Shown piece by piece: positions 34,647 through 42,963 of a stretch of 64,000 nucleotides of DNA. Each line of letters begins with the position of its first letter. Position 1 is the first letter of the stretch. Origin of the DNA: Actinoplanes aureus (lineage in GTDB: Bacteria > Actinomycetota > Actinomycetes > Mycobacteriales > Micromonosporaceae); assembly GCF_015704865.1 (NCBI RefSeq), contig NZ_JADQTO010000013.1, positions 154,360 to 218,359 of the forward strand, read 5' to 3'. The notes under the pieces are model-generated. The model saw nothing but the letters and a program-made list of their open reading frames with translations. It ran no database searches and was not told where the DNA came from. Both the position numbers and the translations under genes were made by a program.

Positions 34647-35366
34647 ATGCCTGAGATCGAGTTGTCCGCCGGCGTGCTGGAGTTCGACGACACCGGCGGT
34701 TCCGGACCGGTGATCGTGCTGCTCACCGGGTTGTTCATCGGCCGCTCGCTGTGGCGGGCCGTGGTCGCGGACCTCGCGCCCGGCCACCGCTGCCTCGTGC
34801 TGGAGCTGCCGCTCGGCGCGCACCGCGAGCCGATGCGTGACGGCGCCGACTTGAGCGGGCGCGGGCTGGCCGGCCTGGTCGCCGAGTTTCTCGAACGCTT
34901 TGACCTGCACGACGTCACCCTGGTCGGCTGCGACTGGGGCGGTGCGCAGCTCGTCGCCGCGTACGGACCGCACGAGCGGGTCGGCCGGCTGGTCCTGCTG
35001 CCGCAGGAGTCCTTCGAGAACTATCCGCCCGGGCTGCCCGGCAAGACGGCCTGGCTCGCCTCCAAGGTGCCGGGCCTGCTCGCGCTGGCACTCCAGCAGA
35101 TGCGGATCCGGCCGATCCGGCGTTCCCCACTGAACTTCGGGTTGATGTCGAAACGCCCGGTCCCGGACGCGGTGATGGACGAGTGGCTGCGCCCGGCCCT
35201 CGGGTCCGCCCGCATCCGGCGGCCGGACCACGGCCCGCGGCTCGCCCGGCAGTTTCCGGACGGCCGCCTGGCCGAGGTGCCCGACTCGTACACCCTGATC
35301 CCGGAGGATCAGCCGCGGCGGTGCGCCGAGCTCATCCGTACCTTCATCGCGGAAAACGCTCGCTGA
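34647..35366 (+). CDS. Alpha/beta hydrolase, probably shortened
   Basis: The 239-residue protein has the hydrolase core with nucleophile elbow GCDWGGA, meaning an Asp nucleophile as in haloalkane dehalogenases and epoxide hydrolases. After DEWLRPAL the sequence jumps to RIRRPDHGPRLARQFPDGRLAEVPDSYTLIPEDQP. The strand that normally carries the acid residue (a W-x-x-x-D-x-x-x-P type segment, roughly 40-50 residues) is missing. It may be inactive, or the acid may be placed elsewhere. Start ATG 34647 lies after a TAGGCT -10. Its 3' end overlaps the convergent glycosyltransferase gene by 23 bases. Confidence 0.72.
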   Translation: MPEIELSAGVLEFDDTGGSGPVIVLLTGLFIGRSLWRAVVADLAPGHRCLVLELPLGAHREPMRDGADLSGRGLAGLVAEFLERFDLHDVTLVGCDWGGAQLVAAYGPHERVGRLVLLPQESFENYPPGLPGKTAWLASKVPGLLALALQQMRIRPIRRSPLNFGLMSKRPVPDAVMDEWLRPALGSARIRRPDHGPRLARQFPDGRLAEVPDSYTLIPEDQPRRCAELIRTFIAENAR

Positions 35367-36540
35367 CGACCGGCAGCGCGGCCTCGATCAGGTCCGCTGC
35401 GCGGTCGGCGCCGCCGTGCGTACGCAGCTCGTTCTTGATCTCCGCGCATCGCGCGGCCACCGCGGCATCGGTCGTGAGGTGCAGCAATGCCTCGCGGAGC
35501 TCTTCCGGGGTGACCGTGGCCGAGTCGACGACCCGGCCGACGCCGAGGGCGGCCAGTTGCTCGGCGTTGGCGAACTGGTCGGCCGCCTGCGGTGCGGCGA
35601 TCATCGGTACGCCGCAGTACAGCCCCTCGCTGCTGCCGCCCATCCCGGCGTGGGTGAGGAACGCGTCCGCCTGCTCCAGGATGGCCAGCTGCGGCACCCA
35701 TGAACGCACCTCGACGCTGTCCGGCACGGCGCCGAGCTCGGCCGGGTCGACCTGGCTGCCGATCTGCAGGACCGTGTGCCAGCCGGGCAGCGAGCCGAAG
35801 GCGGCGATGGAGCGCCGGTAGAAGCCGGGATGCTTGGTGAAGGCCGAGCCGAGCGAGACCAGCAGCACTTTCTCCGCGTCGGCGGGCCGGGTCCAGGTGC
35901 CCTGCGCGGACCGGTCGCCGAGGATCGGGCCGACGAAGTCGTAGACCTTGGCGTCGACCCGGTCCGCGCACGGTTGCAGGGCGCGGGGGATGAGCGCCAG
36001 GCTCCGATCCGGCCGGCCCATGAAGGCGGGGCCGTCGGTGACCCGCGATCCCGACTCGGTCAGCCAGGCGGTGAACCGCCGGTAGTAGTCGGCGCCTCGC
36101 GGGTCGGCCCGCATGGCCTCGATCATCGGGGCCATGTCCTGCTCGTACCCGTCCCAGGCGACGAACGTGGGGGAGAGCTGGACGGCCGGGACACCCCACT
36201 CGTCGGCGAGGATCCGGGCCGGCGCACCGGCGATGTCGTAGAGGAACAGGTCGGGGCGGTCGTCCTGATACGCCGCCCGCAGCTGCGGGAGCATGGCGAT
36301 CGCGTCGTCGAGGAAGAGCGTGAGCTGGTCGATCTGGTCCCCGTCCGTGCCCAGCCTGCCTTTGAGCAGGGTCGATTCGTATGGCTTGAGCTCGGCGCCG
36401 CTGCCGCGGACCGGGTCGGCGAACGAGGGGTCATTCGCATAAGTCACCCGGTGGCCGCGGGCCACCAGCGTGCGCACGATCTCCAGGCTCGGGTTGACGT
36501 GTCCGTGGGCGGGGATGCTGACGATGGCGATGTGCGGCAC
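35344..36540 (-). CDS. Macrolide-type glycosyltransferase (MGT family, GT1)
   Basis: The 398-residue protein has the GT1 layout: HIAIVSIPAHGHVNPSLEIVRTLVARGHRVTYA at the start and the C-terminal sugar-nucleotide motif RSWVPQLAILEQADAFLTHAGMGGSSEGLYCGVPMIAAPQAADQFANAE. Enzymes such as OleD use UDP-glucose to modify macrolides or other small molecules, often as self-protection. GTG 36540 follows GAAAGGA. It is divergent from a TetR gene with an 8-3-8 palindrome between them, so induction by its substrate is likely. It has no obvious role in steroid breakdown, although glycosylation of sterols cannot be excluded. Confidence 0.85.
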   Translation of the reverse strand: MPHIAIVSIPAHGHVNPSLEIVRTLVARGHRVTYANDPSFADPVRGSGAELKPYESTLLKGRLGTDGDQIDQLTLFLDDAIAMLPQLRAAYQDDRPDLFLYDIAGAPARILADEWGVPAVQLSPTFVAWDGYEQDMAPMIEAMRADPRGADYYRRFTAWLTESGSRVTDGPAFMGRPDRSLALIPRALQPCADRVDAKVYDFVGPILGDRSAQGTWTRPADAEKVLLVSLGSAFTKHPGFYRRSIAAFGSLPGWHTVLQIGSQVDPAELGAVPDSVEVRSWVPQLAILEQADAFLTHAGMGGSSEGLYCGVPMIAAPQAADQFANAEQLAALGVGRVVDSATVTPEELREALLHLTTDAAVAARCAEIKNELRTHGGADRAADLIEAALPVVSERFPR

Positions 36541-36580
36541 GGGATGGTCCTTTCGTGGTGTGCCCTGACCGTAGCACAAA

Positions 36581-36599
36581 ACGAGACGCGACGTCTCGT
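36581..36599. promoter_or_regulatory. TetR operator between glycosyltransferase and tetR
   Basis: ACGAGACG (36581-36588) and CGTCTCGT (36592-36599) form a perfect 8-3-8 inverted repeat. It sits 12 bases before the TAGGCT -10 (36611-36616) of the TetR gene, whose GTG at 36624 lies at the expected start point (leaderless). Confidence 0.7.
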
Positions 36600-36623
36600 C
36601 TCATTTTCGGTAGGCTCTCCGCC

Positions 36624-37193
36624 GTGACCGCTCCCCGCCGCAACGAACGCTCCCGCCGCGCGATCCTCACCGCCGCCCTGGAGCTCCTGACCGAAACCGG
36701 CTACCCCGACCTGACCGTCGAGGCGATCGCCGCCCGGGCCGGCGTCGGCAAGCAGACGATCTACCGCTGGTGGCGCGGCAAGGGGGCGGTCATCCTCGAG
36801 GCGATGGTGGACTCCGTGCCTCCGAACGCGGTCCTTCCCGACACCGGCGATCTGCGCGCCGACCTGCGTACCGTCATCCGCGCCACGGTCGCCGAGTTCG
36901 CCGACCCCAGGCTGTCGGCCACCACCCGGGCCATCACCATCGAGACGCTATCCGACGAGGCGCTCGCCGAGCAGGTCCGCGACCAGCTCCTGCGGCCCCA
37001 GCTCGCCGCCGTGAAGGACCGGCTGCGCGCCGGGCAGGCCACCGGGCAGGCCCGCGACGGCATCGACCTCGACCTGACGGTCGAGCTGCTCTTCGGTCCG
37101 ATCTATCATCGCTGGCTGCTGCGCAACGGGCCGCTCACCGAGGGGTACGCCGATGAGCTCGTCGATCTGGCGATGACCGCGATCACCCCGTGA
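36624..37193 (+). CDS. TetR family transcriptional regulator
   Basis: The 189-residue protein has NERSRRAILTAALELLTETGYPDLTVEAIAARAGVGKQTIYRWWRGKGAVI, a complete TetR helix-turn-helix with the IYRWW variant, and a TetR_C-type ligand domain. GTG 36624 is preferred to the open frame from 36555, which crosses the operator. It probably represses itself and the divergent glycosyltransferase. Its stop overlaps the sigma factor start as GTGA, so both are made from one transcript. Confidence 0.87.
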   Translation: MTAPRRNERSRRAILTAALELLTETGYPDLTVEAIAARAGVGKQTIYRWWRGKGAVILEAMVDSVPPNAVLPDTGDLRADLRTVIRATVAEFADPRLSATTRAITIETLSDEALAEQVRDQLLRPQLAAVKDRLRAGQATGQARDGIDLDLTVELLFGPIYHRWLLRNGPLTEGYADELVDLAMTAITP

Positions 37194-37723
37194 CCGAAAC
37201 AGTTCCCGATCATGTCTACGGAACGGAGGGCTCACCGCGTTCCACGGGTGTGACGTTCGAGGAGTACGCGTACGCCCGCGGCCCGGCCCTGATCCGGCTC
37301 GCACGCCTGCTCTGCGGCGACGAGCACCGGGCCGAGGACCTCGTGCAGGACGTGCTGGCCCGGGCGTACGCCCGCTGGGGCCGGATCGCCCGCACCGACC
37401 GGCCCGACCTGTACGTGCGCCGGATGCTGGTCAACGCCCACCACTCCTGGTGGCGGCGGCTCAGCAACCGGGAGGCCACGGTCGCCACGGTCGCCGACCG
37501 GCCCGGCCCGGCCGACGCCGCCGCGGAGCAGGCCGAGCGTGACGAGCTGTGGCGACTCGTCCAGGCCCTGCCCGACCGGCAGCGCACCGTGATCGTCCTG
37601 CGCTACTACGAGGACCTCGACGACGCCACCATCGCCGAGATCATGGACTGTTCCGCCGGCACCGTCCGGACCCACGCGAAACGGGCGCTCGACGCGCTCC
37701 GCGTACTCCAGGGAGTGTGCTGA
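37190..37723 (+). CDS. SigE-family ECF RNA polymerase sigma factor
   Basis: The 177-residue protein has region 2 (ALIRLARLLCGDEHRAEDLVQDVLARAYARWGRI, about 33-66) and region 4 (LPDRQRTVIVLRYYEDLDDATIAEIMDCSAGTVRTHAKRALDALR, about 127-172). The FEEYAYARGPAL start is typical of the actinobacterial SigE family. It overlaps the TetR stop and is coupled to a membrane protein downstream, the usual sigma/anti-sigma arrangement. Its target promoters are unknown. Confidence 0.9.
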   Translation: MTETVPDHVYGTEGSPRSTGVTFEEYAYARGPALIRLARLLCGDEHRAEDLVQDVLARAYARWGRIARTDRPDLYVRRMLVNAHHSWWRRLSNREATVATVADRPGPADAAAEQAERDELWRLVQALPDRQRTVIVLRYYEDLDDATIAEIMDCSAGTVRTHAKRALDALRVLQGVC

Positions 37724-38736
37724 TGTCCCTCGACGAGCGACTCGCCGCCACCCTCGCCGCCCACGCCGGAGCCGATCCCGACCCGGCGCCGATCGTCGAA
37801 CGTGCCCGTCACCGCGGCCGCCGCCTCAAGCGCCGCCGCCGCGGGCTGATCGGGCTCGGCGCCGCCGCCGTCTGCGCGGTCGTCGCCGCCGTCTTCCTCG
37901 TCCCGCAGTCCGGCCCGGTCCGGCGGGCGGACGCGGTCCTGCTGCCCGCGGCACCGGGCCGGCCCGGCGCCGCCGACCGCCCCGACCTGGTCGGCACCGA
38001 CCCGTGGACGCTGCACTTCACCGCGGACGATCTCGTCGCCGGCGCCGGCCACGTCGAGTGGAAGGCGGGCGGCGGCTTCGAGAGCGTCGAGTACTGGGGG
38101 CCGGGCGGCCACGGCCGTCTCCTGCTGGCCCAGGACACCGACACGCTCGACCCGATCAAGCAGGCGCTCTCCTCGACGGCCTCGATCGAGTACCGGTCGA
38201 ACCCGACCGAGGTCCGTGTCGCCGGGCGCCCCGGGACCGCCCGCTTCGAGCCGAACGGGGGCGGCCCCGACCTGTGGGTGGTGCGCTGGGAGCCGCTCGA
38301 CGGGTTGTGGGCGCGCTTGGAGGTCTACGCGAACGGCCAGGACGCTGCGATCGCCGTGGCCGAGCGGTTCCGCTACGACGGCGCCCGCCGTTGCGCGGTG
38401 CCGTTCCGGCTCACCGAGCTGCCCGCCGGTTCGCGGACGCTGGTCTGCTCGGTCCAGCTCGGCGCCACCTTCATCGAGGGCACGCTCGTGGTGAACGACG
38501 ACACCCGGCGGTGGGTGAGCGTACGGGCGCAGCTCACCGAGGACGAGGGCCCGGCCGAGGTGCGACGCCGGGGCGAGCGCGCCGACGTCCTGGAGAAGCG
38601 CGTCGAGCCGTTCGCCGTGGAGGCCCATCTGTCCGGGCTCGGGAACACCCCCCGCAGCTACACGGAGGAGGAGGGCCGCGCAATCTTGAACGGCGTCCGC
38701 CCGAACGGCGACCCCGACGAGATCAGCACCTGGTGA
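37723..38736 (+). CDS. Membrane partner of the SigE-family sigma factor
   Basis: The 337-residue protein has a cytoplasmic N-terminus rich in Arg and Lys (about 1-42), one membrane helix (about 44-62: GLIGLGAAAVCAVVAAVFLV) and a large external domain. It starts in the TGATG of the sigma gene stop. This position and layout fit an anti-sigma or sensor protein, although no zinc-binding anti-sigma motif is visible. Its stop codon abuts that of the convergent kstD gene with no spacer. Confidence 0.72.
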   Translation: MSLDERLAATLAAHAGADPDPAPIVERARHRGRRLKRRRRGLIGLGAAAVCAVVAAVFLVPQSGPVRRADAVLLPAAPGRPGAADRPDLVGTDPWTLHFTADDLVAGAGHVEWKAGGGFESVEYWGPGGHGRLLLAQDTDTLDPIKQALSSTASIEYRSNPTEVRVAGRPGTARFEPNGGGPDLWVVRWEPLDGLWARLEVYANGQDAAIAVAERFRYDGARRCAVPFRLTELPAGSRTLVCSVQLGATFIEGTLVVNDDTRRWVSVRAQLTEDEGPAEVRRRGERADVLEKRVEPFAVEAHLSGLGNTPRSYTEEEGRAILNGVRPNGDPDEISTW

Positions 38737-40371
38737 TCATGCGCGTGCCGCTCGGACCTCGGCCATGTCCAGGGCGGCCAGGTAACCGAAGGTCATCGCC
38801 GGGCCTAGGGTGGCGCCGGCGCCGGCGTAGCCGCGACCCATCACCGTCGCGCTGGCGTTGCCGGCGGCGTACAGGCCGGCGATCGTGGAGCCGTCGGACC
38901 GCAGCACCCGGGCGTGCTCGTCGGTGCGTAGCCCGCCCTTGGTGCCCAGGTCGCCGGGTACCAGGGAGAACGCGTAGAACGGCGGCTTGCGCAGCGGGCC
39001 CAGGCACGGGTTCGGCCGCTGGCGCGGATCGCCGTAGTAGCGGTCGTACGCCGACTCGCCCCGGCCGAAGTCGTCGTCCGTACCCCGCTCGGCGAAGCCG
39101 TTGAATCTCTCCACCGTGGCCCGCAACGCCTCGGCCGGCACCTCGATGCGGGCGGCCAGGTCGTCGAGGGTGCCGGCCCGGTGCGCCACGCCGGCGTCGA
39201 ACCAGCGGCGGGGCAGCGGGGCGCGCGGTGCCCGGCCGGCGAACAGGTAACGGTCCCGGTAGGACTGGTCGGTCACCAGCCAGGCCGGCAGGTGCGGGCC
39301 GGAACCGTCGCGGCCCAGCATGGCGTGGACGGCCTCGAGGTACGGCGTGGCCTCGTTGACGAACCGGCGGCCCGTACCGTCCACGATCAGGCTGCCCGGC
39401 AGGTTGCGTTCGGCCAGGCAGAAGTACGCCCCGCCGGTGAGCGGCAGCGACGGACCCCACCAGGCCTCGTCCATCAGGTCCAGCGCCGCACCGAGCTGTT
39501 GCCCGGCCTCGATCCCCTCGCCGGTGTTGCCGGTCGCGCCGACCGTCCACTCGGTGCCGATCCGCTGGTAGTGGCGGCGCATCCGCTCGTTCTGCTCGAA
39601 CCCGCCGCTGGCCAGCAGCACCCCGGACCGGGCGTGCAGCACCCGGTCGCCGCACCGGATCCCGGTGACCCGGTCCCGCTCGACGACCAGGCCGGTCAAC
39701 GCGGTGTCCAGCAGCACCGGCACCCCGGCCCGGCGCAGGCCCGCCCGCAACCCCGCGGCGAGAGCCTGCCCCATGGTCAGCCGGTGCCGCCCGCGCAGCC
39801 GGTCCGCCGTACTGCGCACACCGAGCCGGGCCGCGGTCAGCGCCGAGCGCGGATGCCGTACGCCCAGCGACAACCACCGGTAGTCCACCGCCGTGACCGC
39901 CATCCCGTTCGGCGCCGCCCGGTAGGGCGCGGCGAGCGTCGCCAGGTCCGGCCCGATCAGGCGGGTGTCCAGGGGTTTCGGCTCGATCGAGCGGCCCCGG
40001 GCCAGCCCGCCCGGCGCCTCCGGGTGATAGTCGGGATAGCCCGGCACCCAGGCGAAGTCGAGCGGGGTGTGCGACCGGACGAACGCCAGCATCGCGGGCC
40101 CGTGCTCCAGGAACGCGCGCCGCCGGGTGAGCGGCACGTCCGGACCCGCGACGTACGCCAGATGCGTGCCGTCATCAGCGGACCCGGCACCCAGCACCTG
40201 GTTGCCCGGCAGCCACAGCGCCCCGCCGGACCGCGCGGTCGAACCGCCGTAGACCGGCGCCTTCTCGACCACGACCGCGGACAGCCCGTGATGCGCCGCG
40301 GCCAGTGCCGCCGTCATCCCGGCTCCGCCGCTGCCGACCACCACGACGTCGAATGCGTCTCCCTCGCTCAT
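38737..40371 (-). CDS. kstD: 3-Ketosteroid delta1-dehydrogenase, second copy
   Basis: The 544-residue flavoprotein has the same features as the first KstD: VVGSGGAGMTAALA for FAD, EKAPVYGGSTARSGGALWLPGN, GYPDYHPEAPGG, and FYAFSLVPGDLGTKGGL at the active site. ATG 40371 lies just inside the KstR box at 40375-40388, so the message is leaderless or nearly so; a GTG at 40374 is in frame. It may differ from the first copy in preferred steroid (ring structure or 9-hydroxylation). Confidence 0.92.
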   Translation of the reverse strand: MSEGDAFDVVVVGSGGAGMTAALAAAHHGLSAVVVEKAPVYGGSTARSGGALWLPGNQVLGAGSADDGTHLAYVAGPDVPLTRRRAFLEHGPAMLAFVRSHTPLDFAWVPGYPDYHPEAPGGLARGRSIEPKPLDTRLIGPDLATLAAPYRAAPNGMAVTAVDYRWLSLGVRHPRSALTAARLGVRSTADRLRGRHRLTMGQALAAGLRAGLRRAGVPVLLDTALTGLVVERDRVTGIRCGDRVLHARSGVLLASGGFEQNERMRRHYQRIGTEWTVGATGNTGEGIEAGQQLGAALDLMDEAWWGPSLPLTGGAYFCLAERNLPGSLIVDGTGRRFVNEATPYLEAVHAMLGRDGSGPHLPAWLVTDQSYRDRYLFAGRAPRAPLPRRWFDAGVAHRAGTLDDLAARIEVPAEALRATVERFNGFAERGTDDDFGRGESAYDRYYGDPRQRPNPCLGPLRKPPFYAFSLVPGDLGTKGGLRTDEHARVLRSDGSTIAGLYAAGNASATVMGRGYAGAGATLGPAMTFGYLAALDMAEVRAARA

Positions 40372-40374
40372 CAC

Positions 40375-40388
40375 TAGAACAGGTTATA
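40375..40388. promoter_or_regulatory. KstR-type box (kstD copy 2 / flavoprotein-hsaEGF)
   Basis: TAGAACAGGTTATA fits TnnAACnnGTTnnA. It separates the divergent kstD (start 40371) from the flavoprotein gene (start 40410) and can control both units. Confidence 0.87.
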
Positions 40389-40409
40389 GTTATCTCGCTC
40401 TCGAAGGCC

Positions 40410-42182
40410 ATGAGCAATCCGAACGACACTGATACGCGTTCCAGAAATGGAGAGCCGGTGTACGACGTCGTGGTGGTGGGGTTCGGGGCGGCCGGCGCCT
40501 GCGCCGCGATCGAGGCCGCCGAGTCCGGTGCCACCGTGCTCGTGCTCGACCGGTTCGGCGGGGGTGGCGCCACCGCGATCTCCGGCGGCATCGTCTACGC
40601 CGGCGGCGGTACCGGCCCGCAGCGCGCGGCAGGCGTCACCGACACCCCGCAGGCGATGTACGACTACCTGCGCCACGAGGTCCGCGACGCGGTCACGCCG
40701 GGCACCCTCCGCCGGTTCTGCGAGCAGAGCGCCGGGCTGCTCGACTGGCTCACCCGCCACGGGGTTCCGTTCGACTCGCGGTTGTGCCCGTACAAGACGT
40801 CGTACCCCACCAACCGCCACTACCTGTACGTGTCCGGCAGTGAGCGGCCGCCCGTACCGCGAGGCCATCGCACCCACGGCCGTGGCACGTCCGGCGGCCT
40901 GCTCTACGCCCGCCTCGCCGAGGCGGCTCGGACCGCGGGTGCCGAGGTACGCACCCAGACCCGCGCGCTCCACCTGATCACTCACCCGTCAAACGCCCGG
41001 GTCGTGGGTGTCGAATGCCGCACTCTCGCCGGCTCACCGTTCTGGGCCCGTGCGGGCCACCGCCTGCTGCACCGCCTGTCGGTCAAACCCGGCGTCTACC
41101 TGCCGGGCCTGGGCCGGACCCTGCACCGCGCGGCCGCCGCCCTGGAGGATCGCTACGGCCGGCCGATGCGTGTCACCGCCCGCAGCGTGATCCTCGCCGC
41201 CGGCGGATTCGTCTTCGACCACGACATGATGCGGACGCACGCGCCGGCCTACCGGGGCGGGCTGCGCCTGGGCACGCCCGGCGACGACGGTTCCGGCATC
41301 CGGCTCGGAGCCGCTGCCGGCGGCGGCACCGGCCACCTGGACCGGGTCACCGTCTGGCGGTTCATCACCCCGCCGTCTGCGCTGCTCGGCGGCTTGTTGG
41401 TGGACCGGGACGGGCATCGGGTGTGCGACGAGTCCCGGTACGGCGCCGCGGTCGGCGAAGCCGTCCTGCGCAGTCCCGGCGGCCGCGCCTGGCTGCTGGT
41501 GGACGCCGGCGTGCTGGCCGAGGCCCGACGGCAGGTACGCCGGCAGACTCTCTGGTTCCAGCGCTTACAGGCATGGTGGATGCTCAGCGGTGGCCGGGTG
41601 TCCGCACCCACTCTGGACCTGGTGGCCCAGCGCGCCGGGGTGGACCCGGCCGGCCTCGCCGCGACGGTCGCCGCCTATCGGGCGGCGGTCCTGCCCGGGG
41701 CCGCCGGTTCCGACGGCCCGGACCGGGCGGCCGCCGGCGATCCGGCCGGCAAACCGGCCGAGCTGGTCCGCCCGCTGAACCGGCCGCCCTACTCGCTGAT
41801 CGACGTCTCGATCCGGGCCCGGCGCCTGCCCGCCCCGATGCTGACGCTCGGCGGCCTGACCGTCGACGAGGACACCGGCGTGGTCCTGCGCCCCGACGGC
41901 ACCGCTGTTCCCGGCCTCTACGCGGCGGGCCGGAGCGCGGTGGGAATCTGCTCCGGCGCCTACGTCAGCGGCCTCTCCCTGGCCGACTGCGTCTTCTCCG
42001 GACGCCGAGCCGGCCACGCCGCCGCGCAAATCAGCCGGAGCACGGACGCCGAATCGATCGACCCGGTTCGCGGGGCCGGCCGGCCGGTCGCGGCCGAGCA
42101 CGCCGGCGGGCCGGTCGAGCACGCCGGCGGGCCGGTCGAGCACGCCGGCGAGGAGGGACCCGAGCATGCTCACCGACGCTGA
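40410..42182 (+). CDS. KstD-related FAD-dependent oxidoreductase
   Basis: The 590-residue protein has the FAD motif VVGFGAAGACAAIEAA and the general FAD_binding_2 fold. It lacks the KstD-type FYAF...GTKGG block and instead has PMLTLGGLTVDEDTG and GLYAAGRSAVGICSGAYVSGLSLAD. That pattern is closer to ketosteroid delta4-(5alpha)-dehydrogenases or other steroid flavoproteins, so I do not call it KstD. ATG 40410 is chosen; GTG 40458 with GGAG just upstream is a serious alternative. The C-terminal 25 residues are a repeat (EHAGGPV) encoded by a 21-bp tandem. It overlaps hsaE by 17 bases and heads the flavoprotein-hsaE-hsaG-hsaF operon behind a KstR box. Confidence 0.8.
   Translation: MSNPNDTDTRSRNGEPVYDVVVVGFGAAGACAAIEAAESGATVLVLDRFGGGGATAISGGIVYAGGGTGPQRAAGVTDTPQAMYDYLRHEVRDAVTPGTLRRFCEQSAGLLDWLTRHGVPFDSRLCPYKTSYPTNRHYLYVSGSERPPVPRGHRTHGRGTSGGLLYARLAEAARTAGAEVRTQTRALHLITHPSNARVVGVECRTLAGSPFWARAGHRLLHRLSVKPGVYLPGLGRTLHRAAAALEDRYGRPMRVTARSVILAAGGFVFDHDMMRTHAPAYRGGLRLGTPGDDGSGIRLGAAAGGGTGHLDRVTVWRFITPPSALLGGLLVDRDGHRVCDESRYGAAVGEAVLRSPGGRAWLLVDAGVLAEARRQVRRQTLWFQRLQAWWMLSGGRVSAPTLDLVAQRAGVDPAGLAATVAAYRAAVLPGAAGSDGPDRAAAGDPAGKPAELVRPLNRPPYSLIDVSIRARRLPAPMLTLGGLTVDEDTGVVLRPDGTAVPGLYAAGRSAVGICSGAYVSGLSLADCVFSGRRAGHAAAQISRSTDAESIDPVRGAGRPVAAEHAGGPVEHAGGPVEHAGEEGPEHAHRR
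42096..42150. repeat. 21-bp tandem repeat at the flavoprotein C-terminus
   Basis: Two identical 21-bp units start at 42096 and 42117, then a 13-base partial unit at 42138. They encode EHAGGPV repeats. The array ends beside the GAGGAGGG ribosome site of hsaE, so copy-number change would not move that site. Confidence 0.85.
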
Positions 42183-42963
42183 CCGCCGTGCCATCGCCGA
42201 CCGGCTCTACGCCGCGGAACGTGACCGCGCGCCCATCCCGCCACTGATCCAGGAGCATCCGGAGCTGACGGCGGCGGACGCCTACACGATCCAGCTGCAC
42301 AACATCGCCCGCCGGTCGGCGCCGATCGTCGGGCACAAGGTGGGGCTCTCCTCGAAGGCGATGCAGGAGATGATGGGCGTCGACGAGCCCGACTACGGGC
42401 ACCTGCTCGCCGACATGCGCCTCAGCGAGACCGAACCGGCCGACGCCGGCCGCTACTGCTATCCGCGTGTGGAGATCGAGGTCGCGTTCCTGCTCGGCGC
42501 GGATCTGCCCGGACACGACTGCACCGAAGCGGACGTGCTGGCGGCCACCGAGGCCTTCGCTCCGTCCATCGAGCTGATCGACAGCCGGATCGTGGACTGG
42601 AAGATCAGCCTCGCGGACACGATCGCCGACAACGCCTCGTCCGCCGGGTTCGTGGTGGGTGCTCAGCGCGTACCCCCGGGTGATCTTGATCCGCGCGGCA
42701 TCGCCGCGGTCCTCTATCGCGGCGCCGAGCCGGTCGTGCGGGGCCGGTCCGACGCCGTGCTCGGCAATCCGGTGACCGCGGTCGCCTGGCTGGCTCGGAC
42801 CGTCGCGGAGTTCGGGGTACGGCTGCGTGCCGGACATCTGATCCTGCCGGGCGCCTGCGCCCGGGCGGTCGACGCGCACCCCGGCGACGAGTTCCGCGCG
42901 GTCTTCACCGGTCTCGGCGAGGTCCGCCTGCATTTCCAGAAGGCGAAGGAGGATCGGCTATGA
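42166..42963 (+). CDS. hsaE: 2-Hydroxypenta-2,4-dienoate hydratase HsaE
   Basis: The 265-residue enzyme hydrates 2-hydroxyhexa-2,4-dienoate (from ring A cleavage) to 4-hydroxy-2-oxohexanoate. It has the hydratase/FAA-like fold: GHKVGLSSKAMQEMMGVDEPDYGHL, YPRVEIEVAFLLGADL with the metal-binding Glu pair, and ASSAGFVVG. GAGGAGGG precedes the ATG. It shares four bases with hsaG. Confidence 0.93.
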   Translation: MLTDADRRAIADRLYAAERDRAPIPPLIQEHPELTAADAYTIQLHNIARRSAPIVGHKVGLSSKAMQEMMGVDEPDYGHLLADMRLSETEPADAGRYCYPRVEIEVAFLLGADLPGHDCTEADVLAATEAFAPSIELIDSRIVDWKISLADTIADNASSAGFVVGAQRVPPGDLDPRGIAAVLYRGAEPVVRGRSDAVLGNPVTAVAWLARTVAEFGVRLRAGHLILPGACARAVDAHPGDEFRAVFTGLGEVRLHFQKAKEDRL

